A stretch of DNA of 64,000 nucleotides from Sphingomonas sp. S-NIH.Pt15_0812 (GCF_003951315.1 NZ_QLJH01000007.1:83737-147736), one strand, 5' to 3'. Positions 39,099 to 48,393 are shown, counted from the first letter of the stretch. The notes: generated from the sequence alone by a model not told the origin. Numbers and translations: made by a program.

Positions 39099-39899
39099 AT
39101 GGCTGATACCAACGATATCCAGTCGCAGCCCGGCGCTCCCGCCGCGGTTGAGGCTTCCGCCGGCGATGCCGGCGCTAACACCGGCAACACCGGTGGCGGC
39201 TATCAGGGTCAGGGCGGCGGTCGTGGTCGCGGTGGCCAGGGCGGACGTGGCGGCCAGGGCGGCGGTCGCGGTGGCCCGGGCGGCAACCGTGGCGGTCGCG
39301 ACGGCGGTCGTGGTGGTCGTGACAACCGTGGTCGCGGTGGTCCCGGTCAGGACGATGGCGGCGAAGAGCTGATCGAGAAGCTGGTCCACATCAACCGCGT
39401 CTCGAAGACGGTGAAGGGCGGCAAGCGCTTCGGCTTCGCGGCGCTGGTCGTCGTGGGCGACGGCAAGGGCCGGGTCGGCTTCGGTCATGGCAAGGCGCGC
39501 GAAGTGCCGGAAGCCATCTCCAAGGCGACCGCTGCGGCGAAGAAGAAGATGGTCCGCGTGCCGCTGAAGGACGGCCGTACGCTGCACCATGACGCGAACG
39601 GTCACTTCGGTGCCGGCCGCGTGACGCTTCGCTCGGCGCCGCAGGGCACCGGCATCATCGCCGGCGGTCCGATGCGCGCCATCTTCGAATCGCTCGGCGT
39701 CGCCGACGTGGTGACGAAGTCGGTGGGCACGTCGAACCCCTATAACATGATCCGCGCCACCTTCGGCGCCCTGACCGATCAGACCAGCCCCAAGGCGGTC
39801 GCGCAGCGTCGTGGCAAGAAGATCGCGGACCTGCTGGGTCGCGGCCAGGGCGCCACGGCGCAGGTGGCCGAGGCGGAAGCCGCGGCGATCACGGAGTAA
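39099..39899 (+). CDS. rpsE: 30S ribosomal protein S5 with RGG-rich N-terminal extension
   Basis: S5 helps decoding accuracy and the mRNA entry helicase. The folded part (from about 89) is canonical: [40 protein letters not shown] and the [20 protein letters not shown] region. The protein is 266 residues against about 165 in E. coli. The extra length is mainly an 88-residue N-terminal tail. Residues 32-83 are almost only Gly and Arg with a few Gln, Asn, Asp and Pro, and contain six RGG motifs, starting at Arg44, 50, 57, 64, 71 and 79. The tail is encoded in frame with the same base composition and is surely part of the gene. It is probably disordered and RNA-binding. Confidence 0.97.
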   Translation: MADTNDIQSQPGAPAAVEASAGDAGANTGNTGGGYQGQGGGRGRGGQGGRGGQGGGRGGPGGNRGGRDGGRGGRDNRGRGGPGQDDGGEELIEKLVHINRVSKTVKGGKRFGFAALVVVGDGKGRVGFGHGKAREVPEAISKATAAAKKKMVRVPLKDGRTLHHDANGHFGAGRVTLRSAPQGTGIIAGGPMRAIFESLGVADVVTKSVGTSNPYNMIRATFGALTDQTSPKAVAQRRGKKIADLLGRGQGATAQVAEAEAAAITE

Positions 39900-39905
39900 G
39901 CTGAC

Positions 39906-40082
39906 ATGGCGACGATCAAGATCAAGCAGACCGGTTCGCCGATCCGCCGTACCAAGGATCAGCGCGCGACGCTGATCGGCCTTGGCCTCAACAAGATGCA
40001 CAAGGTCAGCGAGCTCGAGGACAGCCCCGAGGTTCGCGGCATGATCCGCAAGGTCCAGCACATGGTCGAAGTGCAGGGCTGA
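39906..40082 (+). CDS. rpmD: 50S ribosomal protein L30
   Basis: L30 is a 58-residue protein starting [20 protein letters not shown] and continuing [20 protein letters not shown], a textbook L30. It lies six bases after rpsE with ATG 39906. A terminator-like hairpin follows it. Confidence 0.96.
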   Translation: MATIKIKQTGSPIRRTKDQRATLIGLGLNKMHKVSELEDSPEVRGMIRKVQHMVEVQG

Positions 40083-40108
40083 GCCCCGTATCTTCCATGC
40101 GCCTGAAG

Positions 40109-40142
40109 GGGCGGCGTCGGTTTCGACCGACGCCGCCCTTTT
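40109..40142 (+). terminator. Terminator-like hairpin between rpmD and rplO
   Basis: GGGCGGCGTCGG (40109-40120) and CCGACGCCGCCC (40127-40138) form a perfect 12-bp stem with a 6-base loop, followed by TTTT. It looks like a full intrinsic terminator inside the spc block. Confidence 0.85.
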
Positions 40143-40260
40143 GCTTTGGGGCAAGGCGGGAGGAGGTTGCCTGACATCTTTGCTCGACAAGCGGGCGACT
40201 CCCCGTTAAGGCCCGCCGCTTCCATCCAACAGCGCGTCAAAAGCGAAAGCGAGTGCAATC

Positions 40261-40803
40261 ATGAAGCTCAACGAACTCCGCGACAACGAAGGTGCCCGCA
40301 AGTCCAAGATTCGCGTCGGTCGCGGCATCGGCTCGGGCAAGGGCAAGACCGGCGGTCGTGGCCAGAAGGGCCAGAAGAGCCGCGAGGGCGTGTCCATCGC
40401 CGGCTTCGAGGGCGGCCAGATGCCGCTCCACATGCGTCTGCCGAAGCGCGGCTTCAACAACATCTTCGCCAAGGATTACGCCGAGGTGAACCTGGGCGCG
40501 ATCCAGAAGGCGGTGGATGCGGGCAAGCTGTCGGCCGACGGCACGATCGACCATGCGGCGCTGAAGGCCGCCGGCCTGGCCCGCGGCGGCAAGGACGGCG
40601 TCCGCCTCCTCGCCAAGGGCGAATTCTCGGCCAAGCTGAGCTTCCTGGTCGCCGGTGTCTCGGCCGGTGCGCGCAGCGCGGTCGAGGCGGCGGGCGGTTC
40701 GGTCGAAGTGCCGACCGTCGTGCCGGCCGCCGAGAAGGCCGCCGCCAAGAAGGGCGTGAAGTATCGCGAGCGCCAGGCGCACAAGGCGTCGTTCAAGGCC
40801 TGA
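40261..40803 (+). CDS. rplO: 50S ribosomal protein L15
   Basis: L15 is a late assembly protein. The Gly/Arg-rich N-terminus ([20 protein letters not shown]) is normal for L15. At 180 residues it is longer than E. coli L15 (144) owing to a C-terminal Ala/Lys extension ([20 protein letters not shown]). It has its own upstream gap of 178 bases. Confidence 0.97.
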   Translation: MKLNELRDNEGARKSKIRVGRGIGSGKGKTGGRGQKGQKSREGVSIAGFEGGQMPLHMRLPKRGFNNIFAKDYAEVNLGAIQKAVDAGKLSADGTIDHAALKAAGLARGGKDGVRLLAKGEFSAKLSFLVAGVSAGARSAVEAAGGSVEVPTVVPAAEKAAAKKGVKYRERQAHKASFKA

Positions 40804-40907
40804 TCCGGTAACGACCGTCCCGGTGTGACGGCGCGGCCACGGTCGCGCCCGGCTCGGGACGGATCGACCGTGTAGGCATTAGACAAGCCCGCACGGGTGC
40901 CTATATG

Positions 40908-40944
40908 AACGGCGGGAGCGGGCAAACGCATCCCGCCGTTTTTG
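40908..40944 (+). terminator. Terminator-like hairpin between rplO and secY
   Basis: AACGGCGGGA (40908-40917) and TCCCGCCGTT (40931-40940) form a perfect 10-bp stem, followed by TTTG after TT of the stem (a run of five T). It ends 21 bases before the secY start. Confidence 0.8.
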
Positions 40945-40964
40945 TTTCCAGGACGAATCATCGC

Positions 40965-42311
40965 ATGGCAACCGCAGCCGACCGAATGGCGCAAAGCATC
41001 AGCCTGGGGAAATTCGCCCAGGCCACCGACCTCAAGAAGCGGCTGTGGTTCACCATCGGCGCGCTGATCGTGTTCCGCCTGCTCAGCTACGTGCCGCTGC
41101 CGGGCATCGATCCCGTCGGTCTCGCCGGGCTGGCCAGCCGCACGCAGGGCGGCGTGCTGGACTTCTTCAACACCTTCTCGGGCGGTGCGCTGTCGCGCGC
41201 CTCGCTGATCGCGCTGGGCGTGATGCCGTACATCACGGCGTCGATCGTCGTGCAGCTCGCCACCTCGCTCGCGCCGCAGCTCGCCGCGATCAAGAAGGAA
41301 GGCGAGAGCGGCCGCAAGAAGCTGAACCAATATACCCGCTACGGCACGGTCGCGCTGACCGCGATCCAGGGCTTCTTCATCGCGCGCGGCATGGAAGCGG
41401 GCGGTGCGGTGGTGCAGCCGGGGACGATCTTCATCGTCTCGGCGATCATCAGCCTGATCGGGGGCACCATGTTCCTGATGTGGCTGGGCGAGCAGATCAC
41501 CAGCCGCGGCATCGGCAACGGCGTGTCGCTGATCATCATGGCGGGCATCGTCGCGCATCTGCCGACGACCTTGTTCAACCTGCTGGAGGGCGGCCGCACC
41601 GGCAGCCTCGATCCGCTGCGCCTGATCGGCATCATCGTCGCGGTGATCGGCCTGGTCCTGTTCATCTGCTTCATGGAGCGCGCGCAGCGCCGCATCCTGA
41701 TCCAGTACCCCAAGCGCCAGACGCAGCGCGGGATGCAGGCGGATCGCAGCCATCTGCCGCTGAAGATCAACACGGCCGGCGTGATCCCGCCGATCTTCGC
41801 CTCATCGCTGCTGCTGATGCCGCTGACGATCAGCCAGTTCGCCGGCCAGCACACGGCCGGTGAGAGCCGCTGGGGCGACTTCATCATCTCGCTCAACCAG
41901 TATCTGCAGCATGGCAGTCCGGTCTACATGGCGCTCTATGCTGCCGGCATCATCTTCTTCTCCTTCTTCTACACGGCGGTGGTGTTCAACCCCGAGGAGA
42001 CGGCGGACAATCTGAAGCGCTATGGCGGCTTCGTGCCGGGCATCCGGCCGGGCAAGAACACCGAGAATTATTTCGATTATGTGCTGACGCGCATCACGGT
42101 GATCGGTGCGGCCTATCTGACCATCATCTGCCTGTTGCCGGAATATCTGGTCACGGCGCTGTCCATCCCCTTCTACCTCGGCGGCACCAGCCTGCTGATC
42201 GTGGTGAACGTGACGATGGACACGGTGACGCAGATCCAGTCGCATCTGCTGGCGCATCAATATGGCGACCTCATCAAGAAGTCGAAGCTGAAGGGCGGCC
42301 GCGCTCGCTGA
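40965..42311 (+). CDS. secY: Protein translocase subunit SecY
   Basis: SecY is the ten-helix channel of the Sec translocon. The 448-residue protein has the plug and helix 2 region (FNTFSGGALSRASLIALGVM), helix 7 lateral-gate segment NTAGVIPPIFASSLLLMPLT and the C-terminal RIGVIGAxYL-type helix 10. ATG 40965 has AGGA 12 bases upstream; an in-frame start 60 bases further up runs through the terminator hairpin and is rejected. adk follows. Confidence 0.97.
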   Translation: MATAADRMAQSISLGKFAQATDLKKRLWFTIGALIVFRLLSYVPLPGIDPVGLAGLASRTQGGVLDFFNTFSGGALSRASLIALGVMPYITASIVVQLATSLAPQLAAIKKEGESGRKKLNQYTRYGTVALTAIQGFFIARGMEAGGAVVQPGTIFIVSAIISLIGGTMFLMWLGEQITSRGIGNGVSLIIMAGIVAHLPTTLFNLLEGGRTGSLDPLRLIGIIVAVIGLVLFICFMERAQRRILIQYPKRQTQRGMQADRSHLPLKINTAGVIPPIFASSLLLMPLTISQFAGQHTAGESRWGDFIISLNQYLQHGSPVYMALYAAGIIFFSFFYTAVVFNPEETADNLKRYGGFVPGIRPGKNTENYFDYVLTRITVIGAAYLTIICLLPEYLVTALSIPFYLGGTSLLIVVNVTMDTVTQIQSHLLAHQYGDLIKKSKLKGGRAR

Positions 42312-42352
42312 GGCGGGCGCGCATCACGGGCGTGAACAAGGGGAATGCGACG

Positions 42353-42997
42353 GTGAACATCATCCTGCTGGGGCCGCCGGGTGCGGGCAAGGGCACGCAG
42401 GCGGCGCGTCTGGTCTCGGACCGGGGCATGGTCCAGTTGTCGACCGGCGACATGCTGCGGGCGGCGGTCAAGGCCGGCACCCCGGTGGGCCAGCAGGCCA
42501 AGGCGGTCATGGACGCCGGCGAGCTGGTGTCGGACGCGATCGTGTCGGCCCTGATCGGCGAGCGGCTGGACCAGGGCGTCGCGTCGGGCGCGATCTTCGA
42601 CGGCTATCCGCGGACCACCGCGCAAGCCGAGGCGCTCGACCTGCTGCTTAGCGAGCGGGGCCAGCAGCTCGATCACGTCATCGAGCTGGAGGTGGACGAG
42701 GCGGCGCTGATCGAGCGGATCGTCGGCCGCTTCACCTGTGCCGCCTGCGGCACGGGCTATCACGACCGGTTCAAGGTGCCGGCCGTCGAGGGTGTCTGCG
42801 ACGTGTGCGGCGCGACCGAGTTCAAGCGCAGGCCGGACGACAATGCCGAGACCGTGTCGACCCGCATGGCGGAGTACCGCGCCAAGACCGCGCCCATCCT
42901 GCCCTTCTACGAGGCACGCGGACTGGTGAGCCGGGTCGACGGCATGGCGGACATGACGGTCGTATCGGAACAGATCGCAGCGATCCTAGACCGCTGA
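42353..42997 (+). CDS. adk: Adenylate kinase, zinc-LID form
   Basis: This enzyme interconverts AMP+ATP and 2 ADP. The 214-residue long form has the P-loop LLGPPGAGKGTQAARL and FDGYPRTTAQAEALD. The LID has four Cys (CAACG and CDVCG around a GYHDRFKVPAVEG stretch), as in Gram-positive zinc-binding kinases. The start is GTG 42353, set by AAGGGGA eight bases upstream; the GTG at 42332 has none. It ends the secY unit. Confidence 0.95.
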   Translation: MNIILLGPPGAGKGTQAARLVSDRGMVQLSTGDMLRAAVKAGTPVGQQAKAVMDAGELVSDAIVSALIGERLDQGVASGAIFDGYPRTTAQAEALDLLLSERGQQLDHVIELEVDEAALIERIVGRFTCAACGTGYHDRFKVPAVEGVCDVCGATEFKRRPDDNAETVSTRMAEYRAKTAPILPFYEARGLVSRVDGMADMTVVSEQIAAILDR

Positions 42998-43049
42998 GCC
43001 GAGGGACGGAGCGCGGGCAAGACGGTCATGAACATATTGTCATGTAATC

Positions 43050-43063
43050 GTCACCGCGGTGAC
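43050..43063. promoter_or_regulatory. 14-bp palindrome upstream of the response regulator
   Basis: GTCACCGCGGTGAC is a perfect palindrome in the gap between adk and the two-component genes. A TTGACA box (43107-43112) lies downstream but has no good -10. It is a plausible operator. Confidence 0.4.
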
Positions 43064-43183
43064 CGATCGTTAAGTCTATCTCTTTTTCATCGCCGGTGAA
43101 CGCCGGTTGACAGGATCGCCCCGGCCGGCGCGGTCCGATCGAGATAGACAGATCGGTGCCCGACACTCCCGGGGGTACCGTAG

Positions 43184-43215
43184 GGCCGGCGAGGACTTGG
43201 TTCTCGCCGGCCTTT
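43184..43215 (+). terminator. Stem-loop before the response regulator gene
   Basis: GGCCGGCGAG and CTCGCCGGCC form a perfect 10-bp stem with a 9-base loop, then TTT. It may end the secY-adk transcript or attenuate the two-component genes. Confidence 0.6.
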
Positions 43216-43248
43216 CCCGTTAACGGGAGCCCCCTTACGGAGTCTATC

Positions 43249-43941
43249 GTGAACCGGAAGATCCTGATCGTCGAGGATGATGCCTCCACCTCCGCCTATC
43301 TGGCCAAAGGGCTGGGTGAGGCGGGCTATGCGGTGGAAACCGCGAGCGACGGCCGCGATGGCCTGTTCCTGGCCAGCGAAGGCATATTCGACCTCATCAT
43401 CGTCGACCGCATGTTGCCGGGCCTGGACGGGCTGGCGATGACGGGCGCGTTGCGGGCGGCGAACATCGCCACGCCGGTCCTGGTGCTCTCGGCGCTGGCG
43501 GCGGTCGATGACCGGGTCGACGGGCTGAAGGCGGGCGCGGACGATTATCTCTGCAAGCCCTTTTCCTTCGCCGAACTGTCGGCGCGGATCGAGGCGTTGG
43601 TCCGCCGGTCGGATCGCGCCGCTTCCGAGCCGCAGAAGACGCGGCTGTCGGTCGGCGACCTGGAGATCGATCTGCTGGCGCGCCACGTCACCCGCGCCGG
43701 GCGCACGATCGCCCTGGGCGCGCGTGAATTCAACCTGCTCGAGTTCCTGGCCCGCCATGCCGGACAGGTCGTCACCCGCACGATGATGCTGGAGAAGATC
43801 TGGAACTATCATTTCGACCCAGGCTCGAACGTCGTCGACGTGCATATCGGCCGGCTGCGCCGCAAGCTGGAGGAAGGGTTCGGCTCGCCCATTCTCCATA
43901 CGGTCCGGGGCGCCGGATATCGGCTGGCGCCCGAGGGCTGA
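43249..43941 (+). CDS. OmpR/PhoB-family response regulator
   Basis: This is a transcription factor of 230 residues. The receiver domain has the acidic pocket ILIVEDDAS, phospho-acceptor Asp53 in IVDRMLPG, Ser81 and Lys103 in LCKPFSF. The winged-helix DNA-binding domain ends in LHTVRGAGYRL. The start is GTG 43249 with GGAG seven bases upstream. Its stop overlaps the kinase start, so they form one unit. CopR/QseB-like relatives respond to metals or envelope stress, but the signal is not readable here. Confidence 0.93.
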   Translation: MNRKILIVEDDASTSAYLAKGLGEAGYAVETASDGRDGLFLASEGIFDLIIVDRMLPGLDGLAMTGALRAANIATPVLVLSALAAVDDRVDGLKAGADDYLCKPFSFAELSARIEALVRRSDRAASEPQKTRLSVGDLEIDLLARHVTRAGRTIALGAREFNLLEFLARHAGQVVTRTMMLEKIWNYHFDPGSNVVDVHIGRLRRKLEEGFGSPILHTVRGAGYRLAPEG

Positions 43942-45281
43942 TGCGGCTGTCGGTCACCGCACGGATCGCGCTGCTCTCGATCGCGCTGGCGCTCGCCTCC
44001 AATCTCGCGCTGGTCAGCTTCCTGTGGCGGCAGACGCAGGATGTCGCGCTGGCGGCGACCAAACGCGAGATGATCGAACAGTCCGACGCGCTGCTGATGA
44101 TCTGGCGGCAGGGTGGCCTCAAGGCGCTGATCCCCGCCGTGAAGGGCGCGCGGCCGCCGGGTGACAATTCACTGCTGGTGGCGATCGTCGATGACGAGGG
44201 CCGGCGGCTGGTCGGCGACGCGCCAGCGCAGTTGAGCGTCGCGCTCGGCCGGGCCGGGTTTCGGGTCGCGCCGCTGTCGACCGACGCCGATTGGGCGGAC
44301 CGCGACATCGGTTTCCTGATCCATCCCATCGGCCGCTACTGGCTGCTGACCGGCAGCAAGCTCGACGTGATCGAGGCGGAGCAGACCGCGATCGAGCGGG
44401 CGCTGGCGCTGGCCATCACCCTGTCCCTGGCGCTGGGCGTCGGGGCGGGGCTGGTGTTGGCGCGCTATGTCGCGTCCCGACTCGATCGGATCGCCGGGGT
44501 GATCGAGGCGGCGGGAGACGGCGACCTGTCGCAGCGGGTGCCGACGCTGGCGGGGGGGGATGCCTTCGACCGGCTGGCGAGCGAACTCAACGCCATGCTC
44601 GACAAGATCGCGCGATTGATGACCGAGTTGCGCGTGGTCACCGACAGCCTGGCGCACGACCTGCGCTCGCCGCTCGCGCGCCTGCGGACCAAGACCGAAC
44701 AGGCCCTGCTGGTCGCCGATCCGGACCAGCGCGATGCAGCCTTGAGCGGGTTGCTGGTCGAAACCGACCTGGTCATGCGGATGCTGACCACGGTGATCGA
44801 AATCAGCCGCTCCGAATCGGTGTCGCGTGATCGCTTCACTTCGCTGGCGCTCGCCGAACTGGTCGAGGAGATCGGCGAACTCTACGAACCGGTCGCTGAC
44901 GAGGCGGGGATGACGCTGACGGTCGCGATCGACGACCGGCCGCATCCGCGCCCGATCCACCGCGAGTTGATGACCCAGGCGATCACCAACCTGGTCGACA
45001 ATGCGCTGAAACATGCCGCCGGCACCGGTTCGTTGGTGCTGAGGCTGTCCGAGAATGTCCACGGCATCGCGATCCAGGTCGAGGATCGCGGATCGGGCAT
45101 CCCGGCGGACCAGCGCGAACAGGCGATCAAGCGGTTCGGCCGACTCGACCGCGCGCGATCGACGCCGGGGGCGGGGCTCGGCCTGTCGCTGATCGAGGCG
45201 GTGGCGCGGTTGCACGAGGGACGGTTCGAGCTGGCCGACAATGCACCCGGCCTGATCGCGCGGATCGTGCTGCCTGCCTGA
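43941..45281 (+). CDS. Membrane sensor histidine kinase
   Basis: This partner of the adjacent response regulator has 446 residues. Two membrane helices (about 7-29 and 155-175) flank a periplasmic sensor of about 120 residues, which has no metal-ligand cluster. A HAMP domain (YVASRLDRIAGVIEAAGDGD) follows. The HisKA H-box is SLAHDLRSPLARLRT with His239, and the HATPase domain has NLVDNALKH, VEDRGSGI and GAGLGLSLI. The signal is unknown. Confidence 0.93.
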   Translation: MRLSVTARIALLSIALALASNLALVSFLWRQTQDVALAATKREMIEQSDALLMIWRQGGLKALIPAVKGARPPGDNSLLVAIVDDEGRRLVGDAPAQLSVALGRAGFRVAPLSTDADWADRDIGFLIHPIGRYWLLTGSKLDVIEAEQTAIERALALAITLSLALGVGAGLVLARYVASRLDRIAGVIEAAGDGDLSQRVPTLAGGDAFDRLASELNAMLDKIARLMTELRVVTDSLAHDLRSPLARLRTKTEQALLVADPDQRDAALSGLLVETDLVMRMLTTVIEISRSESVSRDRFTSLALAELVEEIGELYEPVADEAGMTLTVAIDDRPHPRPIHRELMTQAITNLVDNALKHAAGTGSLVLRLSENVHGIAIQVEDRGSGIPADQREQAIKRFGRLDRARSTPGAGLGLSLIEAVARLHEGRFELADNAPGLIARIVLPA

Positions 45282-45312
45282 CCGGCTTGCGGGACGGGAA
45301 GCGACGCGCCAC

Positions 45313-45555
45313 ATGGGGCGGATGGATGCGCTCACCGCCTTCGGCCTGTTCGCGGTGGCCTTCACCCTGGTCTGTTATACGCTGGAGGACCGGGCGCCGT
45401 TCTGGACATTGCTATTCGCTTTCGGTTGCCTGCTGGGCTCGGCCTATGGTTTCCTGCAAGGCGCATGGCCGTTCGGGGTGGTCGAGCTGATCTGGTTCGT
45501 CGTGGCGCTGCGCCGATGGGCGCGTTTGCGGCGGCTGGTGGAACCGATCGCTTGA
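45313..45555 (+). CDS. Small two-helix membrane protein
   Basis: I do not recognise this 80-residue protein. It has two hydrophobic stretches (about 8-24, FGLFAVAFTLVCYTLE, and 33-64), with the end reading WPFGVVELIWFVVALRRW and then Arg-rich. The layout resembles small CBU_0592-like membrane proteins but I am not sure. The gene starts 32 bases after the kinase stop, so it is probably co-expressed. ATG 45313 or 45322 is the start. Its last bases overlap the TTGACA box of the rpsM promoter. Confidence 0.65.
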   Translation: MGRMDALTAFGLFAVAFTLVCYTLEDRAPFWTLLFAFGCLLGSAYGFLQGAWPFGVVELIWFVVALRRWARLRRLVEPIA

Positions 45556-45579
45556 CAGGGTGTTGCCGCGCGCTTAACT
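45552..45579 (+). promoter_or_regulatory. Promoter for the rpsM-rpsK-rpoA-rplQ cluster
   Basis: TTGACA (45552-45557) and TTAACT (45574-45579) are spaced by 16 bases. The -35 is perfect. It would give the alpha cluster a start independent of secY-adk, with a leader of about 120 bases. Confidence 0.6.
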
Positions 45580-45708
45580 GATCCGCTCCATTACACCGGC
45601 TTCCGGCGGCGCTCTGTTGCGTTCGCCGTTTTCCTGTATGGAGCTAACGCGCTGAGATAGCGGTCGTGCTGCCATGCCGGCCGCTGTGGAGCTAGGAGAA
45701 ATTATACC

Positions 45709-46077
45709 ATGGCACGTATCGCGGGTGTTAACATCCCGACCAACAAGCGCGTGGTCATCGCGCTGACCTACATCCACGGCATCGGCCCCGCCCATGCCAA
45801 GGCCATCACCGAGAAGCTGAACATCGCCGCCGAGCGCCGCGTGCAGGACCTGTCCGACCAGGAAGTCCTGCAGATCCGCGAAGCGATCGACGCCGATTAC
45901 ACCGTGGAAGGCGATCTGCGTCGCCAGACCGCGATGAACATCAAGCGCCTGATGGACCTGGCCTGCTATCGCGGCCTGCGTCACCGCAAGGGCCTGCCGG
46001 TCCGCGGCCAGCGCACGCACACCAACGCGCGCACCCGCAAGGGCAAGGCGAAGCCGATCGCGGGCAAGAAGAAGTAA
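45709..46077 (+). CDS. rpsM: 30S ribosomal protein S13
   Basis: S13 contacts P-site tRNA and forms intersubunit bridges. The 122-residue protein has [20 protein letters not shown], helix-two-turn-helix and the basic tail [29 protein letters not shown] precedes ATG 45709. It follows directly on its own promoter. Confidence 0.98.
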   Translation: MARIAGVNIPTNKRVVIALTYIHGIGPAHAKAITEKLNIAAERRVQDLSDQEVLQIREAIDADYTVEGDLRRQTAMNIKRLMDLACYRGLRHRKGLPVRGQRTHTNARTRKGKAKPIAGKKK

Positions 46078-46182
46078 GAAGATCGTCCCCGGGACGATTT
46101 TCACTTCTTCTCCGCCGGAGGCGGGCTTGTGGCGCATCGCCCGCCGGCCTCCGTACCACGAGATTAAGGTCAGGATTTTAGA

Positions 46183-46572
46183 ATGGCACAAGCACCGCAG
46201 CGCATTCGCCGTCGCGAGCGCAAGAACATCACGGCTGGCGTCGCGCACGTCAACGCGAGCTTCAACAACACCATGATCACCATCACCGATGCGCAGGGCA
46301 ATGCGATCTCCTGGTCGTCGGCCGGGATGATGGGCTTCAAGGGCAGCCGCAAGTCGACCCCGTACGCGGCGCAGGTCGCGGCCGAGGATGCCGGCAAGAA
46401 GGCCGCCGAGCATGGCGTCCGCACCCTCGAGGTCGAAGTCAAGGGCCCCGGTTCGGGCCGTGAGTCGGCACTCCGCGCGCTTCAGGCGGTCGGTTTCCAG
46501 ATCACGTCGATCCGTGACGTCACGTCGATCCCGCACAATGGCGTGCGGCCGTCCAAGCGTCGCCGCGTCTGA
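46183..46572 (+). CDS. rpsK: 30S ribosomal protein S11
   Basis: S11 lies in the platform near the E site. The 129-residue protein has [40 protein letters not shown] and [16 protein letters not shown]. The 105-base gap after rpsM contains two small stem-loops, one of them followed by T residues. Confidence 0.98.
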   Translation: MAQAPQRIRRRERKNITAGVAHVNASFNNTMITITDAQGNAISWSSAGMMGFKGSRKSTPYAAQVAAEDAGKKAAEHGVRTLEVEVKGPGSGRESALRALQAVGFQITSIRDVTSIPHNGVRPSKRRRV

Positions 46573-46581
46573 CCTCAGGCT

Positions 46582-46608
46582 CGCCGGCTGACGAGCCGGC
46601 GTCCTTTT
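46582..46608 (+). terminator. Terminator-like hairpin between rpsK and rpoA
   Basis: CGCCGGC and GCCGGCG pair over 7 bp with a 6-base loop, followed by TCCTTTT. It is short and may only lower read-through to rpoA. Confidence 0.5.
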
Positions 46609-46657
46609 CTACCTTCGAGGCGGTTCTCCCCATCCGCCTCCAACCCAGGGGAACCTC

Positions 46658-47722
46658 GTGGCTGTCAACGCAAAGAACTGGCAGGAACTGAAAAAGCCGA
46701 ACGGCCTGGAGAAGAAGGGCGGAGACGGCAAGCGCAAGGCGACGTTCGTCGCAGAGCCGCTGGAGCGTGGTTTCGGCCTGACGCTCGGCAACGCGCTGCG
46801 CCGGGTGCTCCTGTCCTCGCTGCAGGGCGCGGCGGTGACGTCGATCAAGATCGAGAACGTGCTGCACGAATTCTCGAGCCTGGCCGGCGTGCGCGAGGAC
46901 GTGACCGACATCGTCCTCAACGTGAAGCAGATCGCGCTGAAGATGCAGGGCGAGGGGCCGAAGCGGCTCCAGCTGTCGGCCACCGGTCCCACGACCGTCA
47001 AGGCCGGCGACATCGCCGTGTCGGGCGACATCGAGGTCATGAACAAGGACCTGGTGATCTGCCATCTCGACGAAGGCGCTACGTTCAACATGGAACTGAC
47101 CGCCGACGTGGGCAAGGGCTATGTCCCCGCCACCGCCAATCGTCCGGCCGATGCGCCGATCGGCCTGATCCCGGTCGACGCGCTCTATTCGCCGGTGCGC
47201 CAGGTGTCGTACAAGGTCGACCCGACCCGCGTCGGTCAGGACCTGGACTATGACAAGCTGACGCTGACGATCGAGACCGACGGCACCGTCACCCCGGAAG
47301 ACGCGGTGGGCTATGCCGGCCGCATCCTCCAGGACCAGCTGGCGCTGTTCGTGCATTTCGACGACTCGTCCGTCACCCGCGCGGCCCCGGTGGGCCAGGC
47401 GGCGGTGCCGGCCGCTGGCGCTGAGCCGGCGGGCGACACCCAGCAGATCAACCGCTACCTCCTCAAGAAGGTGGACGAGTTGGAGCTGTCGGTGCGTTCG
47501 GCGAACTGCCTGAAGAACGACAACATCATCTATATCGGCGATCTCGTCGGCAAGACCGAGGCGGAAATGCTCCGCACGCCCAATTTCGGCCGCAAGTCCT
47601 TGAACGAAATCAAGGAAGTGCTGTCGTCCATGGGTCTGCGTCTGGGCATGGAAATCCCCGGCTGGCCGCCCGAGAACATCGAGGAGATGGCCAAGAAGCT
47701 CGAGCAGGAGATCATGGGCTAA
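46658..47722 (+). CDS. rpoA: RNA polymerase alpha subunit
   Basis: This subunit starts polymerase assembly and binds UP elements and activators. The 354-residue protein has the N-terminal domain ([20 protein letters not shown]) and the C-terminal domain ([20 protein letters not shown]). The 265-Arg region equivalent is [13 protein letters not shown]. The linker is longer and Ala/Pro-rich ([15 protein letters not shown]). The start is GTG 46658 with GGGGAACC upstream. Confidence 0.98.
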   Translation: MAVNAKNWQELKKPNGLEKKGGDGKRKATFVAEPLERGFGLTLGNALRRVLLSSLQGAAVTSIKIENVLHEFSSLAGVREDVTDIVLNVKQIALKMQGEGPKRLQLSATGPTTVKAGDIAVSGDIEVMNKDLVICHLDEGATFNMELTADVGKGYVPATANRPADAPIGLIPVDALYSPVRQVSYKVDPTRVGQDLDYDKLTLTIETDGTVTPEDAVGYAGRILQDQLALFVHFDDSSVTRAAPVGQAAVPAAGAEPAGDTQQINRYLLKKVDELELSVRSANCLKNDNIIYIGDLVGKTEAEMLRTPNFGRKSLNEIKEVLSSMGLRLGMEIPGWPPENIEEMAKKLEQEIMG

Positions 47723-47729
47723 GCCGCAC

Positions 47730-47827
47730 GCGGATAGCCAAGCTATCCGCGAGACGGCGCAAGCCCGACCGGCGGGTCGGCCAACAGCCGACCCGTCCGA
47801 CGTCTCGACCACGGCTTCGCCGTGGTC
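47730..47827 (+). ncRNA. Triple-hairpin RNA element between rpoA and rplQ
   Basis: Three perfect 9-bp hairpins follow each other: GCGGATAGC/GCTATCCGC (47730-47750), CGGGTCGGC/GCCGACCCG (47773-47795) and GACCACGGC/GCCGTGGTC (47807-47827). GAGACG (47751-47756) and CGTCTC (47801-47806) pair around the second one to form a longer closed arm. No promoter, U-run or open frame is seen. A structured leader or processing site for rplQ is the best reading; an independent small RNA is possible. Confidence 0.5.
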
Positions 47828-47944
47828 TGGCTTCAAGAACGATTTTCGATCCTCAAGGTCGAACGGCGATGGTGACGGCCGCCCGAACGGTCACCTGCTC
47901 TGGGGTTCCGTGACACGGCCCCTTAACGAACGAAGGACTATCCC

Positions 47945-48367
47945 ATGCGTCATCGCGTTGGCGGCCGTAAGCTGCAGCGGACCTCGGCTCATCGTATTGC
48001 GCTGTTCCGCAACATGTCGGCCGCGCTCATCAAGCATGAGCAGATCACCACCACCGTCGCCAAGGCGAAGGAACTGCGCCCCTATATCGAGAAGCTGGTG
48101 ACGCTGGCGAAGAAGGGTGGCCTGTCCAACCGTCGTCTGGCCCATGCCCGTCTGCTCGACGACGCGCAGCTCGTGAAGCTGTTCGACGTGCTGGCGTCGC
48201 GCTATGCCGATCGCAACGGCGGCTATACCCGCATCATCAAGACCGGCCCGCGCGCCTCGGATGCGTCGCCGATGGCGATCATCGAGTTCGTCGATCGCGA
48301 CGTGTCGGCCAAGGGCCAGGATTCGGGCCCGGTGCTGAACGACGAGGATTTCGACGACGCGGCCTGA
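47945..48367 (+). CDS. rplQ: 50S ribosomal protein L17
   Basis: L17 is a 140-residue 50S protein. It has [40 protein letters not shown] and the [12 protein letters not shown] stretch, with an acidic tail. It follows rpoA after a 222-base structured gap and ends the alpha cluster. Confidence 0.97.
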   Translation: MRHRVGGRKLQRTSAHRIALFRNMSAALIKHEQITTTVAKAKELRPYIEKLVTLAKKGGLSNRRLAHARLLDDAQLVKLFDVLASRYADRNGGYTRIIKTGPRASDASPMAIIEFVDRDVSAKGQDSGPVLNDEDFDDAA

Positions 48368-48393
48368 TCGCCGCTCGACGATTACCGATCGGG

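Noticed and set aside
39192..39347. Repetitive Gly/Arg codons taken as a microsatellite or CRISPR-like array
   Set aside because: The repeats are irregular, in frame and lie within rpsE between canonical start and the folded S5 domain.
43107..43112. TTGACA as promoter of the response regulator
   Set aside because: No acceptable -10 is found at normal spacing, so it is not listed as a promoter.
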